From: Actinomycetes bacterium
GTDB taxonomy: Bacteria > Actinomycetota > Actinomycetes > Propionibacteriales > Propionibacteriaceae
Length of the DNA: 64,000 nt
Direction of reading: 5' to 3'
NCBI GenBank assembly: GCA_023458095.1
Contig: JAEXAS010000015.1
Coordinates: forward strand, 1 to 64,000
How positions within the stretch are numbered: the stretch's first letter is position 1; each line of letters begins with the position of its first letter. Positions 60,604-64,000 of this stretch are shown piece after piece. Position numbers and translations under genes: made by a program. The notes under the pieces are model-generated. The model ran no database searches. It worked only from the letters and a program-made list of their open reading frames with translations, and had not been told where the DNA came from.

Positions 60604-60634
60604 AGGCTAGGAGAGCGCTTTTCACCTTGTCCAA
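60604..60634 (-). promoter_or_regulatory. candidate ftsZ promoter
   Basis: Minus strand TTGGAC (60629-60634), 19 nt, TAGCCT (60604-60609), in the 173-nt ftsQ-ftsZ gap. It would give a leader of about 70 nt. Confidence 0.45.
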
Positions 60635-60697
60635 GAATGGTCATGGCCTCGGCGCGTCCCTCAAGTGCGACTTCAGGGTTGCCGTCGCCACCCCCGG

Positions 60698-61417
60698 TCA
60701 GCGACGGGTCGGAAAGCCTGGCGCCGATACGTCGAACACGCGTCCGGACATGGTCAACATCTTGTCCAGCACGGCACTTTTTAGCTCCGATTGATCCGGG
60801 CCGCCCCACATCACCTGGCGTCCATCACGCAACTTCAATTCGATGCCATCAGGCGAGGTGGCCTCGATTCGGGACAGTTTGGCGGCAGTGCTCTTACTCA
60901 AGGCCGAATAGACCGTGCCCACATCAACCAACAGGTTTCGGGCCGAGGCATCGGCGACGACCTGAACCAACCCCGACGGAGCTTTGGCGACTTTGCGGAA
61001 CACGACACCACTGCCGTCTGCCAACAGATAGCCCTGACCGTCAGGCAGCGCGAGTCGCGGGGTTCGTTCGGTGATCGTGATATCCACCGCGTCCGGCCAG
61101 GATCGCACCACCCGAACCTCGGCGACCGCGGGCAGGCCAGCAACCCGGTCGGCAGCATCGTTGATGTCGACCCGCGCCAAGGGCGTGCCCACCGCGACCG
61201 CCGAGGCTTGGCGTACCTGATCGACGGTCAACACCTCGGCGCCACTGACGCGCACCTGCTGGGTGGCGAAGACCGGCGAGAACCCGAAGATGACAACCAC
61301 GGCTGCAGCCAACACGCCCACCATCGACCAGGCCACGACGCGCACAATCCTGGTCTTGCGCTGTCGGCGGCGACGCAGCTCCAGCCGCGTCGTGGCGTCA
61401 CTGACCCGGGAGGTCAT
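60698..61417 (-). CDS. ftsQ: cell division protein FtsQ
   Basis: 239 residues. Short basic cytoplasmic N-terminus, one membrane helix (VAWSMVGVLAAAVVVIFGF, about 28-46), extracytoplasmic POTRA domain (VFATQQVRVSGAEVLTVDQV, VAEVRVVRSWPDAVDITITE) and the FtsQ domain. It connects the divisome core. It overlaps murC by 4 nt. Confidence 0.93.
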   Translation of the reverse strand: MTSRVSDATTRLELRRRRQRKTRIVRVVAWSMVGVLAAAVVVIFGFSPVFATQQVRVSGAEVLTVDQVRQASAVAVGTPLARVDINDAADRVAGLPAVAEVRVVRSWPDAVDITITERTPRLALPDGQGYLLADGSGVVFRKVAKAPSGLVQVVADASARNLLVDVGTVYSALSKSTAAKLSRIEATSPDGIELKLRDGRQVMWGGPDQSELKSAVLDKMLTMSGRVFDVSAPGFPTRR

Positions 61418-62832
61418 GCCAACCTCGACCTGACCCGAGCAGCAGCCAGCGGTCCCACCGTGGTGACATCACCAGCACCGATGGTGACCACGACATCACC
61501 CGGCTGCACCAGAGCTGACAAGGCGTCCACCCCGGCGGGAAGAGTCTCGGCATAGCTGACGCGCTCAGCTCCGGCCTCGGCGCTGGCGGCATCGGCCACC
61601 AGGCGCCCAGTAACGCCGGGGATCGGATCCTCCCGCGCGGGATAGATCCCCAGCACCACGATCTGGTCGGCCGCAGCCAAGACCCGTCCGAACTCTGCGG
61701 CGAAATCCCGGGTGCGGGTGAACAGATGCGGCTGGAAGCACACCACCAGGCGTGCCTCGCCGGCCAGTTCGCGCGCCGCACCAAGGGTGGCGGCGACCTC
61801 GGTGGGGTGGTGGGCATAGTCATCGAAGAACCGGGCGCCGGCGACCTCGCCGACCGGCTGAAAGCGTCGGTGGGTACCGCCGAAGGTGGCTAGAGCGGCG
61901 CGCGCCTGCGGTCCGGGAACGCCCAGGGCCTGGGCGGCCGCATAGGCTGCCGCAGCATTGTGCAGATTGAACCGACCCGGTACCGCCAAAGCCAGCGGTC
62001 CGCGGTCGAGTTCGGTCACCAGGGTGGCCACGGCTCGGCCCGGCGGGGTGAAAACCTCCTCCAGCCGCACCTGCGCCAAAGGTGCCTCCCCCACGGTGAC
62101 CACGGTCTTCCCGGCAGCCCGCACCGGCTCAATCAAAGCCGCGGTGCCGGGGTCGTCAGCGTTGAGGATCACCACCTCCACGGCCTCAGCCGTCGCCATG
62201 GACAAGAAACCCGCCGCGTAGTTCTCCGCACTGCCCCAGTTGTCCAGGTGATCGGATTCGATGTTGGTGATCACCACGATTTCGGCCGGGTATTGCCGGA
62301 ATGATCCGTCGCTCTCATCGGCCTCCACCACGAAGGGACGCCCGCCCCCCAGATGGAAGCTCCGCCCGGTCGTGGTCAACGGCGAACCGACCACATATCC
62401 CGGGTCGACTCCGGCCTCGCTCAGCGCCGAGGCCAGCATTGCACTGGTGGTGGTCTTGCCGTGAGTTCCGGTTACGGCCACCGCCCGGCGTCCCAGCATC
62501 AGCGCCGCCAGGGCTGCGCTGCGATGCCAGATGCGCAATCCGCGCCGGCGAGCCTCGGCCAGTTCGGGGTTGTCGGAGCGGATTGCGCTGGACACCACCA
62601 CTGTCTCAGCGTCGGCGACGTGGCTGGCATCGTGTCCCACCATGGTGGTCACGCCTTCCTCGGCCAGCCGGGCCAAGGTCGGCGAATCGACCTTGTCGCT
62701 CCCACTCACCCGGACGCCAAGGTCGGCGTACATGGCAGCGACCCCGCTCATCCCGGCCCCGCCGACACCGATGAAATGCACCGCGCCGAGGCAGTCGGGG
62801 CTCAGCAGTGGCACTGGTTCGATCAACGACAT
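61414..62832 (-). CDS. murC: UDP-N-acetylmuramate--L-alanine ligase
   Basis: 472 residues from ATG 62832 (GGGGAG 7 nt before; a GTG 15 nt upstream is less likely). UDP site VHFIGVGGAGMSGVAAMYA, ATP motif VTGTHGKTTTSAML, EADESDGSF, and the C-terminal domain FFDDYAHHPTEVAATL. It adds L-Ala to UDP-MurNAc. Starts 4 nt after the murG stop. Confidence 0.97.
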   Translation of the reverse strand: MSLIEPVPLLSPDCLGAVHFIGVGGAGMSGVAAMYADLGVRVSGSDKVDSPTLARLAEEGVTTMVGHDASHVADAETVVVSSAIRSDNPELAEARRRGLRIWHRSAALAALMLGRRAVAVTGTHGKTTTSAMLASALSEAGVDPGYVVGSPLTTTGRSFHLGGGRPFVVEADESDGSFRQYPAEIVVITNIESDHLDNWGSAENYAAGFLSMATAEAVEVVILNADDPGTAALIEPVRAAGKTVVTVGEAPLAQVRLEEVFTPPGRAVATLVTELDRGPLALAVPGRFNLHNAAAAYAAAQALGVPGPQARAALATFGGTHRRFQPVGEVAGARFFDDYAHHPTEVAATLGAARELAGEARLVVCFQPHLFTRTRDFAAEFGRVLAAADQIVVLGIYPAREDPIPGVTGRLVADAASAEAGAERVSYAETLPAGVDALSALVQPGDVVVTIGAGDVTTVGPLAAARVRSRLA

Positions 62833-62836
62833 GGGC

Positions 62837-63943
62837 TCACTCCCCACCCTGGACGGCCGACCGGACCAGCTCGGCGAGTCTGTTCGCGGCGCCGCCGGGC
62901 ACGAGTGCTCGGCAGGTGTCGGACATGCGGTGCAGCCGATCCGGGTCCCCCAGCACGGCGGTGATCTCGGTCAAGAGTCGCTGCGCGGACAGATCGGCGT
63001 CGGCGATGAGAATGCCAGCATCGGCGTCGATGAGGAACTGTGCGTTTCGCGCCTGCTCGCCGTTGCCGTGCGGCAGCGGGACAAAGATCGTCGGCAAACC
63101 GATCATCGCCGTCTCGGTGACGGTGGCCGCTCCGGCCCGTCCCAGCATCAGATCGGCGGCGGCATACGCCGCTGCCATGTCATCGACAAAGCCGAGTGGT
63201 CGATAGACCGCAGCCGAGGTCGCATCGGTGCGGGCCACCACGTCCTCGGTCAGGTTCGCCGGACCGACCACGTGCAGCACCGAGATGCCCTGGCCCAACA
63301 ACTCGTCAATTGCATCCGTGGTGGCGTTGTTCAGGCTACGCGCGCCCTGCGAACCGCCCGAGACCAGCAGCACCGGACCCTGCGCCGGCAGGTCGAAACT
63401 GCGCCGGGCATCGGCGCGTCGTGCCCGGCGGTCCAGGCCCTCGATCGCCGTGCGAACCGGAAGCCCCACCACCTGGGCCTGCGGCAGCGGCGTATCCGGA
63501 AAGCTGGTTGCGACCACATCGGCGAACCGAGCGCCGACCTTGTTGGCCAGGCCGGGCACCGCGTTTCCCTCGTGAATCACCAAGGGGATCCGCAGCGATC
63601 GCGCGGCCAGGTACACCGGCAGCGAGACGTAGCCCCCGAAACCTGCCACCACCTGAGCGCGGTGTTCGCGCAGCAGGCCTTTGGCTTGGCGGACCGCCGC
63701 GCGAAGCCGCAGCGGCAACGCGACGAGATCCTTCGAAGGTCGCCGGGGAAGCGGCACCGGCGGGATCAGGGCGAGCTTCAGTCCCGCCTCCGGGATCACT
63801 CGGTTCTCCAAGCCCTTCGGGGTTCCGATACACACGATGTCCACCGCACCACCAGCGGCAAGCTGTTCTGCGGTGGCGATCAGAGGCGAGGTATGCCCCG
63901 CGGTTCCCCCGCCTGCGAGGATCACCCGGATCGGCTCACTCAT
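62837..63943 (-). CDS. murG: undecaprenyl-N-acetylglucosaminyltransferase MurG
   Basis: 368 residues. GT-B fold: N-terminal GGGTAGHTSPLIATAEQL, HEGNAVPGLANK, and C-terminal VSGGSQGARSLNNA, MLGRAGAATVTETAMIG and VPLPHGNGEQARNA. It converts lipid I to lipid II at the membrane. The start follows GAAGGAAC. Confidence 0.96.
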   Translation of the reverse strand: MSEPIRVILAGGGTAGHTSPLIATAEQLAAGGAVDIVCIGTPKGLENRVIPEAGLKLALIPPVPLPRRPSKDLVALPLRLRAAVRQAKGLLREHRAQVVAGFGGYVSLPVYLAARSLRIPLVIHEGNAVPGLANKVGARFADVVATSFPDTPLPQAQVVGLPVRTAIEGLDRRARRADARRSFDLPAQGPVLLVSGGSQGARSLNNATTDAIDELLGQGISVLHVVGPANLTEDVVARTDATSAAVYRPLGFVDDMAAAYAAADLMLGRAGAATVTETAMIGLPTIFVPLPHGNGEQARNAQFLIDADAGILIADADLSAQRLLTEITAVLGDPDRLHRMSDTCRALVPGGAANRLAELVRSAVQGGE

Positions 63944-63951
63944 ATGTTCCT

Positions 63952-64000
63952 TCAGTTGTCAGTCGTGACCACGGAGGTGCGTTTGCGCCGCCGATGCCGA
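63952..64000 (-). CDS. 3' end of a gene upstream of murG, probably ftsW
   Basis: The minus frame reads RHRRRKRTSVVTTDN then stop TGA (63952-63954), 8 nt before murG. A basic tail of this kind and the position fit FtsW, which usually precedes murG. Only 15 codons are visible, so the identity rests on context. Confidence 0.4.
   Translation of the reverse strand, partial: RHRRRKRTSVVTTDN

Overview
The window is a 64 kb piece of a high-GC actinobacterial chromosome. The evidence is gene content: RbpA, WhiA, a Wag31/DivIVA-type pole protein, SepF, an FtsZ with the C-terminal tail DVPDFLK, a mycothiol-type (MDMPI) enzyme, a SufR-B-D-Rieske-C-S-U-T operon, a K+-independent-type membrane pyrophosphatase, and recurrent TAGSCT-like -10 boxes sitting 7-8 nt before start codons that lack a Shine-Dalgarno. 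A member of the Propionibacteriales is my best guess, but that is inference. Almost the whole window is ordinary chromosomal backbone. I saw no phage, transposase or CRISPR array.

Layout. 1-3981 (mostly minus): partial SPFH protein with NfeD, a lone ABC ATPase, and the FabG-FabI pair of type II fatty-acid synthesis. 4102-7764 (plus): double-META lipoprotein, RlmA-type rRNA methyltransferase, M20 amidohydrolase, EI24 membrane protein. 7851-14316 is the accessory-looking part. Two large secreted proteins are divergently arranged around a 421-nt spacer: a four-repeat lamin-tail-domain (LTD) protein and a 1421-residue LRR/Ig-like/DUF3616-like/Ig-like protein. The spacer contains a perfect 16-bp inverted repeat. 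14354-17170 (minus): ABC-F protein, small RHH-like protein, second SPFH protein. 17318-23866 (minus): the complete suf operon. 24097-28657 (plus): hppA, a coupled glycosyltransferase, pgl.

28668-40476 (minus): rbpA, secG, tpiA, pgk, gap, whiA, yvcK, rapZ, uvrC, uvrA, the classic Gram-positive central-carbon/whiA/rapZ block. 40548-51321: MDMPI-family protein, TerC, uvrB, coaE, rpsA, a free-standing maltokinase-cap-like protein, polA, a hotdog thioesterase and an ANTAR regulator. 51423-53323: tRNA-Leu(CAA), a short tandem repeat, and a DUF308-like membrane domain fused to a secreted-lipase-type hydrolase. 53383-64000 (minus): pyk, rluD-like, lspA, DksA-like zinc finger, divIVA/wag31, sepF, pgeF, ftsZ, ftsQ, murC, murG and the probable tail of ftsW. 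This is the division and cell-wall cluster, unusual in having no yggS or yggT.

The best candidates for something new are the divergent LTD/LRR secreted pair with its hairpin leader, the membrane-lipase fusion next to the tRNA-Leu repeats, the lipobox-like N-terminal extension on the proton pyrophosphatase, and the overlapping RHH-SPFH pair. I do not see a multi-gene system that I can claim with confidence is undescribed.
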